Assembly (NCBI RefSeq): GCF_000421545.1
Contig: NZ_ATXF01000006.1
Span: forward strand, 310,001-374,000
Direction of reading: 5' to 3'
Length of the DNA: 64,000 nucleotides
Source: Agromyces italicus DSM 16388
Lineage (GTDB): Bacteria; Actinomycetota; Actinomycetes; Actinomycetales; Microbacteriaceae
The notes under the pieces are model-generated. The model searched no databases. It was given only the letters and a program-made list of their open reading frames with translations, and was not told the origin of the DNA. The first letter of the stretch is position 1. The number at the start of each line of letters is the position of its first letter. Of the stretch, positions 9,185-17,267 are shown one piece after another. The position numbers were made by a program, and so were the translations under genes.

Positions 9185-10457
9185 CGATCCAGCCGCGGGC
9201 CTTCGCCCTGGCGGCGATCGCGTCGACGAGTTCGGCCACGTATTGCGACCCTGCGGGATCAGTCAGAACGTCATCACGTGCGCTGAGATAGGCGGCTGCG
9301 ACCCCGCTTCGGATTCGTTCGATCACGCCCTCCGCGCGCTCAGCCTCGAGTCCGAGCGTCTTGGCGACCTTGAGTAGTTCACGTCGCCCGATCCGGTCCA
9401 TGACGCGCTCTCCGCCCATCGTCACCGCGGAGGTGATCGGCTGCCCTCCCTGGTACAGCACATTGCTGCCGAGGTCATAGAGCGGTGCAAGTCGCATCTG
9501 CGTCCGGTAATGGATGACGGAATAGTTCTTGGCGTGGGCATCGGTGTTCACGCTCGCGATCGAGAAGACCAGCGCCTCGAAGAGACGCATGCGGGCGGTT
9601 TCACGAACGGTCGCCGGGAACGCATTCAGGACGCGTGCGAAGTCGCCGACACCAGGTCCACCATCGATCTGGTACTTGTAGGCGGGATCGACGGCGAGCG
9701 CCTGAGCGAAGTCCTCTTGGTGCAATCTGCGGAGGGCGCCATCGACCACGACTCGGTCGTAGCGTTGGCCGATGAACACATGGTCACCCCGCTCGGTGGT
9801 CAGGATTTCGTGGTCGGCGACGTCGAGTCCGAGAATTCGCGCAGCCCGCATAGTGACGAATTCATTCAGATCGTGGCGCCGGCCTCGTGCGGCGGGCTTG
9901 AGAATGTGGGTGGTCGGTGTCGAGTCTTGCGGAACACCCCAGCGCCCGTCAGCCGCGCGGTAGAGCGCGACCTTCGGTTGCGCCCCTGCAAGGCTCCAAC
10001 GAATCTCGTCTCGATTGCGCACCCAGTCGCCGGCTTCGCTGGCCACATCGGCGATGAGGTCGTCGAAGTCGTCGAGATATCGGACGTCACCGGTTCGCAG
10101 AGCAGCGTCGTCGGAATGGACACCTGGCGGTAACAACTGCAGCGCACCGGCCGTGTCTCGGCCGACGTACCGCAGAAGGTTCATCGGCCCCGGGCTCGTA
10201 TGATGCGCCGCAGCGAGCGCCTCGAGGGTCTCGGGGTTGTCGCTGAGCAATCCTTGAAGGAACGGTCTCGCAACTCGATTGCCGTAGCGCGCGCCGCCGA
10301 TCGACGGCATGGAGATCGAGAGCCGTGTCATCTCGGGTCGGCGGTCTTCGCCGTAGACGAACTCGATGGCTCCCGCGGCGTTCTGAGTGAAAAGCCCCAC
10401 TTGCTCCCCATCGATGTAGGCGACCAGCTCGCGACCGCGTGACCGCTGCGCACTCAT
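9180..10457 (-). CDS. hipA: HipA-like serine/threonine kinase toxin
   Basis: Type II toxin of the HipBA family, 425 residues. HipA phosphorylates a tRNA synthetase (GltX in E. coli) and stops translation. The N-terminal couple_hipA part (ELVAYIDGEQVGLFTQNAAG) is followed by the kinase domain with the catalytic NTDAHAKNYSVI (Asp and Asn of the NxDxHxKN pattern) and the metal-binding YDLGSN. The start is fixed by the ATGA overlap with the antitoxin stop and by continuity of the conserved N-terminus. It is the second gene of hipBA, lying between hsdR and the rest of the defence island. The target cannot be read from the sequence. Confidence 0.93.
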   Translation of the reverse strand: MSAQRSRGRELVAYIDGEQVGLFTQNAAGAIEFVYGEDRRPEMTRLSISMPSIGGARYGNRVARPFLQGLLSDNPETLEALAAAHHTSPGPMNLLRYVGRDTAGALQLLPPGVHSDDAALRTGDVRYLDDFDDLIADVASEAGDWVRNRDEIRWSLAGAQPKVALYRAADGRWGVPQDSTPTTHILKPAARGRRHDLNEFVTMRAARILGLDVADHEILTTERGDHVFIGQRYDRVVVDGALRRLHQEDFAQALAVDPAYKYQIDGGPGVGDFARVLNAFPATVRETARMRLFEALVFSIASVNTDAHAKNYSVIHYRTQMRLAPLYDLGSNVLYQGGQPITSAVTMGGERVMDRIGRRELLKVAKTLGLEAERAEGVIERIRSGVAAAYLSARDDVLTDPAGSQYVAELVDAIAARAKARGWIG

Positions 10458-10720
10458 GAGCGCCCCATCAGTTCGTCGAGGCTCGGCTCGCCTGCAGGGT
10501 CCGCTTTCATCGCGAGTTCGAGTTGACATCCGAGCGCATCGACGACATCGAGCACCTTGCCGAGCGTCGGATTGTCGAGCCTGCCGGTCTCAAGCCTGAC
10601 CAGCCAGGGTCGCTCGACCCCAGCCTGCTGCGCGAGCTGGGTCTGCGAGAGTCGGCGACGTTCACGAACTGCCCGCACTGCGGCGCCGAGCTCGCGTGAG
10701 CTGAAAACCGGTATCTGCAT
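10454..10720 (-). CDS. hipB: HipB-like XRE antitoxin
   Basis: Small helix-turn-helix protein of 88 residues that should neutralise HipA and repress its own operon. The HTH spans residues about 10-65 (LGAAVRAVRERRRLSQTQLAQ, recognition region around VERPWLVRLETGR). A strong AGGAGG ribosome site precedes the ATG. The gene overlaps hipA by ATGA, the normal antitoxin-first order. A long palindrome covers its promoter (10758-10799), as expected for autorepression. Confidence 0.9.
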   Translation of the reverse strand: MQIPVFSSRELGAAVRAVRERRRLSQTQLAQQAGVERPWLVRLETGRLDNPTLGKVLDVVDALGCQLELAMKADPAGEPSLDELMGRS

Positions 10721-10730
10721 ATCGCCTCCT

Positions 10731-10799
10731 TGTGCGTTCTACCGCACATCTCGAATTGTACGTTTAAACACACTTTCTGTGAAGTGCGTTTAAACGTAC
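10731..10799 (-). promoter_or_regulatory. hipBA promoter and operator
   Basis: On the minus strand, -35 TTCACA (plus 10778-10783), a 17-nt spacer and -10 TACAAT (plus 10755-10760) form a near-consensus promoter. A 42-bp palindrome (10758-10776 with 10781-10799, 17 of 19 positions paired) contains ACGTTTAAAC in each arm and covers both boxes. A smaller repeat, TGTGCG six nt CGCACA (10731-10748), lies between the promoter and the ribosome site. The layout suits HipB autorepression. Confidence 0.75.
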
Positions 10800-10851
10800 T
10801 CGGCTTCGGCGGGCAAGGCGAGAGGTTCCGCACAAATGCCATCCTTGATGC

Positions 10852-12111
10852 ATGACCCTCGCCCGCGACATCCCCAATGTGCTCGCCGACTTTCGCACGA
10901 CCTCGCGCGATCTCTACAACTGGCGCAAGGTCAGCGACTACGCCTTCGAGGCCGAGAACGCGGTCGAGCTGCTGCAAGACATGGCCGACGACTACGGTGC
11001 GGCCGGCGTCATCCCGGTGGTGCAGAAGGCGATCGCGAGCACCTTCCGCGTGCTCATGCGCGCCGACGATTCGGGCGGGCTCATTCAGGTCGTGATCGAC
11101 AAGCTGCTCGCGCTGCACGCGAAGCTCTGCGCCGAGGCGCCGCCGGCCCCCGCGAAGCTCGTCGCCTGGATTCAGAAGCAGCAGTTCGGCGAGCTCGGCG
11201 AGTACTTCGAGCTCGACGTCGTCGACTATGCCGACGCGCTCGGCGAGAAAGGTGTCGCACGGTTCGAATCCGAGCTGTTCGTGCGGCGTGCGGCGCTCAC
11301 GCTGCCCTTCGACGGTCGCCCCGACGCAGAGTTCTCGCACGACGACGAGTGGCTCGCCCGCCATGCCGTGCTTGCGAACATGCAGCGACTCGCCGTGCTG
11401 CACCGCGACGAGGAGGCGATCGTGCGCACCCACGGCGGCGACTTGCCGAAGGCGCACCGACGAGCCGACGCCGCGAAGGCCCTCGCCGAGGCAGGCTTCA
11501 CCGCGCGGGCCGCGGCGGTCGCGCACGAGGGCATGACCCTGCCCGGCGGGCCGCACCAGCAGCAGGAGTGCGGCGAGCTGTGGCGTACGCTGGCCGTCGA
11601 GGCCGACCCTGCACAGGCGGCGGATGTCGCGACCGAGGTGTTCGAACGCTGGCCCACCGCGGCGAATGCATCGGCGCTCGAACGTGCCGACGAGGCATCC
11701 TGGCCGTCACGGCGCGAAGCGGCGATCGAGCGGATGCGAGCCCGCCCATGGGAGCTGATCGCCTATCTGATGGATGCCTCGGACGTGCGCCGCGCGTGGA
11801 GCGAAGCGTTGCGCTCGCTCGACGAGGCGACGGGTCGGCTGGACCCCGACCGGTGGGACGAGCTCGTCGACCGCTACCTGCCCATCGACCCCGCCGCGGC
11901 GCTGCCGGTGATGGCGCAGCTCATCGACGACCGGCTCGTCGAGGCGAACACGCGGGTCTACCCGGGTGCGGTGCGGCGCATGAAGAAGCTGCGCGAGGCC
12001 GCGGTGCGCGCGGGGATGCCGGAGTTCGGCGACGAACTGCTCGCTCACCTGCGGGCGAAGTACGCGCGGCGCCCGTCGCTCATCAAGCGGATGGATGCGG
12101 CGCGGGTGTAG
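10852..12111 (+). CDS. DUF6880-like protein of unknown function
   Basis: A 419-residue soluble protein with no membrane segment or signal peptide. It is almost wholly helical in composition, with repeated Ala/Leu/Glu-rich helices that suggest a TPR- or HEAT-like solenoid. I recognise the YFELDVVDYADALGEKG region as typical of proteins now grouped as DUF6880; no function is established. It is the only gene of the defence island on the plus strand and is transcribed away from hipBA out of a shared 131-bp region. It could therefore feel the HipB operator. There is no clear ribosome site; the ATG at 10852 is preferred because the domain begins at once (TLARDIPNVLADFRTTSRDL). Confidence 0.75.
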   Translation: MTLARDIPNVLADFRTTSRDLYNWRKVSDYAFEAENAVELLQDMADDYGAAGVIPVVQKAIASTFRVLMRADDSGGLIQVVIDKLLALHAKLCAEAPPAPAKLVAWIQKQQFGELGEYFELDVVDYADALGEKGVARFESELFVRRAALTLPFDGRPDAEFSHDDEWLARHAVLANMQRLAVLHRDEEAIVRTHGGDLPKAHRRADAAKALAEAGFTARAAAVAHEGMTLPGGPHQQQECGELWRTLAVEADPAQAADVATEVFERWPTAANASALERADEASWPSRREAAIERMRARPWELIAYLMDASDVRRAWSEALRSLDEATGRLDPDRWDELVDRYLPIDPAAALPVMAQLIDDRLVEANTRVYPGAVRRMKKLREAAVRAGMPEFGDELLAHLRAKYARRPSLIKRMDAARV

Positions 12112-12156
12112 CTCGGGTGGGCCGGGGTCGGACCATGCAGAGCAGGTACCGTCGCG

Positions 12157-13053
12157 TCACGAGAGGGCCTCGCCGCCGAGCCCGAAGCGGCGGCGACGCT
12201 CGTCGCGCTCCCTCGCTGCGCGGGCCTCGCGCCGCTGCTTCCAGCGGTAGTTGAAGGTCGAGGCCGCGCGTCGGCTCTCACGATGAGTGCTTCCGGCCGT
12301 GATCGCCGCGACCAGTGCCGACACGACGGCGAGCGCATCGGCGTCGGCCAGCTTTTGCTCGGCGCCGTGTGCGTCGAGTTCGGATGCCGCGGTGAATGCG
12401 AGATCGCTCGCGGGCTCGTACAGCGGCTCGGTGCGATAGCTCGTGACGAGCGCGGCGAAGAGCAGCACCGGTGCGAACGCGGGGGCGAAGAAGAGCGCGA
12501 GCACGCGCGTGACGTACTTCCAGAACATTCCCTCGCGGTGGTAGAAGGGCGACGTGTGGTCGTCCCACTCGCGCTGATCGGGAAGGAACGACACGAGCAG
12601 CGCCACGACAAGCGGGATCGCCGAGAACAGCATGATCTGCAGCACCGGCGACGCCGAGGCATCCACCTCGTAGGCGAGCACCGCACATGCGAGCGAGAGC
12701 ACGCGCAGCCCGCTGTGGCGGTAGCTTCGCGCCGCGAGCGTCGCGGCGGCCGCCGCGGCGATGACGAATATCTGCAGCAGCCAGGCGCGGTCGGGCGCGG
12801 TGAGCCAAGCGGGGATGCCGAGCAGCCAGGCCGCAGGTTCGACGTCGAGTGCGCGGAGCACGTCGGCGATCCATTCGATGGGGCCGACGGTCGGCAGAGT
12901 GAGCGAGTTCGAGACGAGCCACGAGGTCCAGAGCCAGAGCGAGAGCCAGCCGATCAGCGTCCACTCGATGAAGCTGTCCCACCGGAGCCCGAAGAGGTGT
13001 TGCACCTCTTCTCGCAGTGATTTCGCCTGCTCGCCGATGTCGAATGCCGCCAT
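12157..13053 (-). CDS. Multi-pass membrane protein of unknown function in defence island
   Basis: A 298-residue protein. A short amphipathic start (FDIGEQAKSLREEVQHLF) is followed by about five membrane helices (around residues 28-50, 72-90, 93-113, 135-155 and 190-210). A soluble C-terminal part, about 80 residues, ends in a highly basic Arg-rich tail. I do not recognise the family. Its promoter (13092-13149) has the same inverted repeat and -10 spacing as the promoters of hsdR and of the hsd operon, which points to a role in the same system. A membrane-bound effector or sensor is one possibility, but that is inference. An AGGAGA ribosome site precedes the ATG. Confidence 0.8.
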   Translation of the reverse strand: MAAFDIGEQAKSLREEVQHLFGLRWDSFIEWTLIGWLSLWLWTSWLVSNSLTLPTVGPIEWIADVLRALDVEPAAWLLGIPAWLTAPDRAWLLQIFVIAAAAAATLAARSYRHSGLRVLSLACAVLAYEVDASASPVLQIMLFSAIPLVVALLVSFLPDQREWDDHTSPFYHREGMFWKYVTRVLALFFAPAFAPVLLFAALVTSYRTEPLYEPASDLAFTAASELDAHGAEQKLADADALAVVSALVAAITAGSTHRESRRAASTFNYRWKQRREARAARERDERRRRFGLGGEALS

Positions 13054-13091
13054 GGTCGTCTCCTGTCTCGATGCGCGATGCGGTCGAGATC

Positions 13092-13149
13092 ACGGTAGCG
13101 GCGGCCTCCCACCGTTCGCGGATGCCGGCTGATAACGCCTGTGATCAGC
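13092..13149 (-). promoter_or_regulatory. Membrane-gene promoter: 22-bp inverted repeat, 30 nt, TACCGT
   Basis: The inverted repeat at 13128-13149 (GCTGAT and ATCAGC arms, GTTATCAGC half on the minus strand) lies 30 nt upstream of -10 box TACCGT (plus 13092-13097). It is the best match to the hsdR copy: 18 of 22 positions are identical. The remaining 13150-13238 before the SecB-like stop holds nothing I recognise. Confidence 0.7.
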
Positions 13150-13238
13150 TTTTCCGCGTCGAGATCGATCACCGGTCGGGCGCGGTGGACGCGCTCTGCC
13201 CGACCGGCCTTCGCTCGCGGCTTCATGCAGCGGTCGCG

Positions 13239-13646
13239 TCAGGACTCAGGCGCGCCTTCGTCTCTCACGAGGGCGCTGACCTGCGCTTCGGGCGCCTTCA
13301 CGGGAAGCGCGATCTCAGCGTCGGTCAGCGCGAGCACCGAGCGAAGGCTCACTCTGGCGAAGTCGTAGAGGGTCTCGATGGCATCTGATGCTTGGAGATC
13401 GGCCGCGAGGGTGTCGAGGTTCCACGGCGCATCGGTTGAACGCCAGAAGAGTGCGCTGACTTCGATATCACCGCCGCCGCTTGCGCCCGCCGCGTGGATC
13501 GTAGCAAGGACGACACGCGCGTCGAGGCCTTCGACGAGATCGGGCGCGTAGCCGACGTTCCAGTGAAGGTGGGGCGTCTCGGCCTCGGCACGGTGCGCCG
13601 CGACGAACGAGACCTCGGGGTCGGTGATGCGAAACCGTGTGTTCAT
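13239..13646 (-). CDS. SecB-like chaperone of a toxin-antitoxin-chaperone cluster (tentative)
   Basis: A 135-residue protein, third gene of a toxin/antitoxin/X operon; it starts in an ATGA overlap with the antitoxin. The order of elements resembles SecB: beta strands in LHWNVGYAPDLVEGLDARVV and DIEVSALFWRSTD, then a helix and the stretch LYDFARVSLRSVLALTDAEI followed by ALPVKAP. This lines up by eye with the SecB signature PYARExISxLxxRGGFPxLxLxPVNF. Position and size fit the chaperone of TAC systems such as Rv1955-Rv1957 of Mycobacterium tuberculosis, which protects the antitoxin. Sequence similarity to SecB is weak, so this is a structural guess supported by gene order. Confidence 0.5.
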   Translation of the reverse strand: MNTRFRITDPEVSFVAAHRAEAETPHLHWNVGYAPDLVEGLDARVVLATIHAAGASGGGDIEVSALFWRSTDAPWNLDTLAADLQASDAIETLYDFARVSLRSVLALTDAEIALPVKAPEAQVSALVRDEGAPES

Positions 13647-14032
13647 TTGGCCGCTCCAGCAGGGAGAGCCCACCCGCGTACGCCGCGACGATGCGGTGCG
13701 CTGTGTCGCGCGTCATCAGAACTGAACTTCCAGATCGAGCGCTCGGATGCCTCGGGCGCGCCCACTCCTGACTCGAGCGCCAGCTCGAGCCGCTGCCCGA
13801 GCGCGTGAAGTGTCGCCGCGAGCGTGCGCACGGTGATGTTCCGTTCGCCGGCGAGGCGGGCGGAGACCTCGCTCTTGCTCACGCCGAGGCGTGCCGCGAG
13901 TTCGGTCTTCGTCATGCCGCTCTCGATCAGCGCCGCGGCGATCAACTCGCTCGCGTCGACCATCGCCGCCTCTTCGGCGTAGACCGCGTCGAACTCCGCG
14001 TCATCCGTCGGGAACACGGAATCGGTGTTCAT
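13643..14032 (-). CDS. HigA-like XRE antitoxin with C-terminal extension
   Basis: A 129-residue helix-turn-helix protein. The HTH lies in the middle (residues about 28-85: ASELIAAALIESGMTKTELA, recognition region VSKSEVSARLAG). A tail of about 35 residues follows, starting ASERSIWKFSSDDARHS and containing scattered Trp and Phe. Antitoxins of chaperone-dependent TAC systems carry such a C-terminal chaperone-addiction segment, whereas ordinary HigA proteins end soon after the HTH. The gene overlaps the toxin before it and the SecB-like gene after it, both by ATGA. The HTH assignment is firm; the chaperone link is inference. Confidence 0.82.
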   Translation of the reverse strand: MNTDSVFPTDDAEFDAVYAEEAAMVDASELIAAALIESGMTKTELAARLGVSKSEVSARLAGERNITVRTLAATLHALGQRLELALESGVGAPEASERSIWKFSSDDARHSAPHRRGVRGWALPAGAAK

Positions 14033-14406
14033 CTCTGTTCTCCTCGCGCCTCCCAGAAGATGACTCGCGCCTTCTGGGCTTCTCTCGCTACCTGGCTGTC
14101 TTTGGGTTTCTCGCGGCCGTGCGTGACGAACCAGCGTGGCCCCACCCTGATGAGGTAGAGCCGGTACTTGTCAGCCTTCAGTTCGTGCACCACCGGCTCG
14201 CTGCCATCGTTCAGCCGCCGGATGTGTTGTGGTGACTGCATGGCGTGGCCATCGCGCAACCGTTCGAAGTACCGCTTGAACCGAGCCTGGTAACGCCGGT
14301 CGAGTTCATGTATGAACTGCAAAGCATCGGAACCCCCGTTCGCACGGACGACGAGCACGACGATGTCGCTGTCGGCGAAGACGCGAATCACGTGCTGTTC
14401 AGTCAA
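14029..14406 (-). CDS. HigB/RelE-like (Gp49 family) toxin
   Basis: A 125-residue toxin of the RelE/HigB superfamily, predicted to cut mRNA at the ribosome. The family pattern is clear: FKRYFERLRDG, HIRRLNDGSEPVVHELKADK, YRLYLIRVGPRWFVTHGREK and KARVIFWEAR. It comes first in the operon, the order of higBA rather than most type II systems. It starts at a TTG at 14406, directly after an in-frame TAA, with GGAGGG (plus 14418-14423) about 11 nt upstream. A weak -10 TATCTT (plus 14434-14439) could serve the three-gene operon; alternatively it is read through from hsdS, which ends 54 bp upstream. Confidence 0.85.
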   Translation of the reverse strand: MTEQHVIRVFADSDIVVLVVRANGGSDALQFIHELDRRYQARFKRYFERLRDGHAMQSPQHIRRLNDGSEPVVHELKADKYRLYLIRVGPRWFVTHGREKPKDSQVAREAQKARVIFWEARGEQR

Positions 14407-14460
14407 AACTTAACACACCCTCCGATGGGACTCAAGATAGGGAATCAGTCACCACCGACG

Positions 14461-15630
14461 TCACGAGACGGCCTGTGCGGCATCTCGGACGCGCAGCTTG
14501 CCGGACATGAGCTGCGGGAGGAGTGTGTCGCGGGTGGCGGCGAGGGTGCGGTTCTCGGCCTTGAGCGCGTCAACCGGGCGGAGAATCGCGTTGAGCTCGT
14601 CATGGAGCGGTGATGGAATCTCGCGGGGGTCGAGAATCGAGGTGCCGAGCACGTCTGCCGGCCTCACACGCTGGTGACTGCCGGTGGTGCCCGCGACCAA
14701 GCCCTGTAGGTAGCGCGAGAAGTCTGGTTGGTTGAGGATCGCCCAGAGGACCTGAGGAGTGCAGGTGAAGGGTTCGAGCACCAAGAACTCTGTCGACGCC
14801 AAACGCGTTGTCGACGGATCGAATTCGACCCGCCAGATACGCGGGGTCTGCGGGTTCAGCTTCGACACCAGCACGGCCGGCGTGTCGACGACGAATTTTC
14901 CGCTCTTGATCAACCCCGGGTCGACGGTCTCGGGCACGGCCCCCTGATCGAACGCAGGGAGGCTGTAGTGAGCGACCGTCGATTCACTCAGCTGGGCAGG
15001 GTTGACCTGCGACCGACGGTGGAAGACCACATTGCCGAGGTGAGTCCGCGGCGCATCGGGCCAGTGCAGTTTCGCGATCGCAAGCTCCTCGGCTGCTGCG
15101 ATCAGCGTGGTGTTGGCGGCGATCTTGTCGTCGAGGGCGCCGAGGACTTCGGCGATGGCGCGCTGCTCGCGCAGCGGCGGCACCGTTACCGACATCACTC
15201 TCAGATGTGACGGGCCGAAATGTTTCATCACGCTACCGACGCCCATGGCCTCGATCTGATCCCTGAAAGCCCTCTCACGGAGCATCAGCGGGATGAACCC
15301 CGGGTGGACGACGTTGTAGTTCTTCGGGCGGAAAGCGATCAATCCCGTGTATGGGACGGCCCCCACGGCTGACTCGCCCACGACCGCGACCTCTCCAAGC
15401 GACGCGGATGTGCTCAACAGTACGTCGCCCTCACGAAGCCGGAACTGGCTCCAGCGCGCCTCTACCTTCGCGGGGTCCAGAAAGTTGCATCCTTCGAGAA
15501 GGTCACGTCCGCGCTTGAGCCCAGCAAGTCGTACTAGCGGGATACCAGAGTCGTGAAAGTCAGCTGCGAGGATCCCGGGGCCTTCGCGGAATTCGAGGAC
15601 GTCAGCGAGTGGGAGCTTGGGCCACGTCAT
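14461..15630 (-). CDS. hsdS: Type I restriction-modification specificity subunit
   Basis: DNA-recognition subunit, 389 residues, the usual length. Two target-recognition domains, each followed by a helical spacer, are visible. The first half ends in PPLREQRAIAEVLGALDDKIAANTTLIAAA, the coiled-coil signature. The second ends in LNAILRPVDALKAENRTLAATRDTLLPQLMSGKLRV. The two variable regions are unlike each other, so the recognised site should be a normal bipartite one. The start overlaps the hsdM stop (TAATG), so M and S are translationally coupled. Confidence 0.95.
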   Translation of the reverse strand: MTWPKLPLADVLEFREGPGILAADFHDSGIPLVRLAGLKRGRDLLEGCNFLDPAKVEARWSQFRLREGDVLLSTSASLGEVAVVGESAVGAVPYTGLIAFRPKNYNVVHPGFIPLMLRERAFRDQIEAMGVGSVMKHFGPSHLRVMSVTVPPLREQRAIAEVLGALDDKIAANTTLIAAAEELAIAKLHWPDAPRTHLGNVVFHRRSQVNPAQLSESTVAHYSLPAFDQGAVPETVDPGLIKSGKFVVDTPAVLVSKLNPQTPRIWRVEFDPSTTRLASTEFLVLEPFTCTPQVLWAILNQPDFSRYLQGLVAGTTGSHQRVRPADVLGTSILDPREIPSPLHDELNAILRPVDALKAENRTLAATRDTLLPQLMSGKLRVRDAAQAVS

Positions 15631-17267
15631 TAGAGCACCCGCCCCAACTGCTCCTTGACGACACCCGCGAGCCGCTCCGACTCGGCGAACTGTTCGAAGA
15701 GCTCCTTCGTGAGGCGGTCGATTTTCAGCTGGATGTCTTCGCCGTCGCCTTCGACCTCGGCGGCGCCGACGTAACGGCCCGGGGTGAGGGCGTAGTCGGC
15801 GGCCTTGATCTCATCGAGGGTGGCGGAGTAGCAGAAGCCGGGGATGTCGGCGTAAGGGGTCTCGAGACGCTCGCTGGCGCTCGCTACTCGACCGACGGGG
15901 GCCGTGCCGCGCCAGGCGTGGAAGGTGCCGGCGATGCGGGCGATGTCGTCATCAGACAGCGCGCGCTCGGCGCGGTCGACCATATGGCCCAAGCCCCGCG
16001 CGTCGATGAAGAGCACCTGTCCGCGACGGTCGACCGAGCCGCCCGGTCCGGCGGCCTTGTCGCGCGCGAAGAACCACGTGCACACCGGAATCGCCGTCGA
16101 CCTGAACAACTGCGTCGGCAGCGCGACCATGCACGACACCAGATCGGCCTCGACGATCTCGGCCCGAATCCTGCCTTCACCGCCCGAGTTCGACGACATC
16201 GACCCGTTCGCCATCACCACAGCACCCTGCCCGCCGGGCGCGAGCTTCGAGAGGATGTGCTGGATCCACGCGTAGTTCGCGTTGCCGACCGGCGGCACCC
16301 CGAACCGCCACCGCGGGTCTTGCTCGTTGCGCGCCCAGTCCTTGATGTTGAACGGCGGGTTCGACATCACATAATCGAACTCCACCCCGGCGTGCAGGTC
16401 GCGGGCGAAGGTGTCGCCCCAGCGCGCGCCGAGATTGCCGTTCAGCCCGTGAATGGCGAGGTTCATCTGCGCGAGCTTCCACGTGCGTTCGTTCAGCTCT
16501 TGCCCGTACACCGAGATCTCGCTGCCCTCACGGTCGTGCGCCTCGAGAAACTTCTCGGCCTGCACGAACATGCCGCCCGAGCCCGCCGCCGGGTCGTACA
16601 CGCGCCCGCGCGTCGGCTCGAGCATCTCGACGAGCACCCGCACCACCCCGGCCGGCGTGAAGAACTCGCCGCCGCGCTTACCCTCGGCGCGGGCGAACTT
16701 CTCGAGGAAGTACTCGTACACCTCACCCAACAGGTCGCGCGCCCGCGCCGCACCCTGCCCCGAGAACCGTGCCGAGTTGAACAGGTCGATGAGCTCGCCG
16801 AGCCGGCGCTGATCGACATTGTCGCGGTTGTAGATGTGCGGCAGCACACCGCTGAGCGAGGGGTTCGCCGTCATCAGCTCGCCCATCGCCTCGTCGATCA
16901 ACTGACCGATCGAGCGGGTGTGGCCCGAGGCATCCACCGCGCCCTTCGCGTTCTCTGAGAGGAACCGCCACCGTGCCGCCTCAGGCACCCAGAACACCCC
17001 GCGCCCCGTGTACTCGTCGACGTCGTCGATGAGCTGCGCCACCTGCTCGGCGTTCATGCCCTGTTCGCCGAGCTCGGCGGCGATCTGCTCGCGTCGCTCG
17101 TCGAAGGCATCGCTCACGTACTTCAGGAACACGAGCCCGAGAATGACGTCTTTGTACTGCGACGCATCCATCGAGCCGCGCAGCTTGTCAGCCGCCTTCC
17201 AGAGCGTGTCTTTCAGCTCTTTCATGGTCGACGGCGCCGTGGGCGCGGCCTTGGTCTTCGGGGGCAT
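15630..17267 (-). CDS. hsdM: Type I restriction-modification methylation subunit
   Basis: N6-adenine methyltransferase subunit, 545 residues. The HsdM N-terminal helical domain (LWKAADKLRGSMDASQYKDV, LVFLKYVSDAF) precedes the catalytic domain with AdoMet motif DPAAGSGGMF and catalytic NPPF (MSNPPFNIKDW). The start is the ATG at 17267 in a TGATG overlap with the upstream gene; a further in-frame extension would be Arg/Pro-rich and unlike the family. The segment around VGRVASASERLETP is encoded by an in-frame genomic repeat (15858-15893) near the C-terminal third. It is active-looking, in contrast to its upstream neighbour. Confidence 0.96.
   Translation of the reverse strand: MPPKTKAAPTAPSTMKELKDTLWKAADKLRGSMDASQYKDVILGLVFLKYVSDAFDERREQIAAELGEQGMNAEQVAQLIDDVDEYTGRGVFWVPEAARWRFLSENAKGAVDASGHTRSIGQLIDEAMGELMTANPSLSGVLPHIYNRDNVDQRRLGELIDLFNSARFSGQGAARARDLLGEVYEYFLEKFARAEGKRGGEFFTPAGVVRVLVEMLEPTRGRVYDPAAGSGGMFVQAEKFLEAHDREGSEISVYGQELNERTWKLAQMNLAIHGLNGNLGARWGDTFARDLHAGVEFDYVMSNPPFNIKDWARNEQDPRWRFGVPPVGNANYAWIQHILSKLAPGGQGAVVMANGSMSSNSGGEGRIRAEIVEADLVSCMVALPTQLFRSTAIPVCTWFFARDKAAGPGGSVDRRGQVLFIDARGLGHMVDRAERALSDDDIARIAGTFHAWRGTAPVGRVASASERLETPYADIPGFCYSATLDEIKAADYALTPGRYVGAAEVEGDGEDIQLKIDRLTKELFEQFAESERLAGVVKEQLGRVL
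15858..15893. repeat. REP-like repeat inserted in frame in hsdM
   Basis: GGTCTCGAGACGCTCGC through GCTACTCGACC matches one arm of the intergenic repeat at 1184-1276. Here it lies inside hsdM and is translated as about 12 extra residues (VASASERLETP) in a loop between APVG and the YADIPGFC region. Confidence 0.75.

Noticed and set aside
14245..14613. Small plus-strand gene across the toxin/hsdS gap
   Set aside because: Overlaps two convincing minus-strand genes and has no recognisable features.
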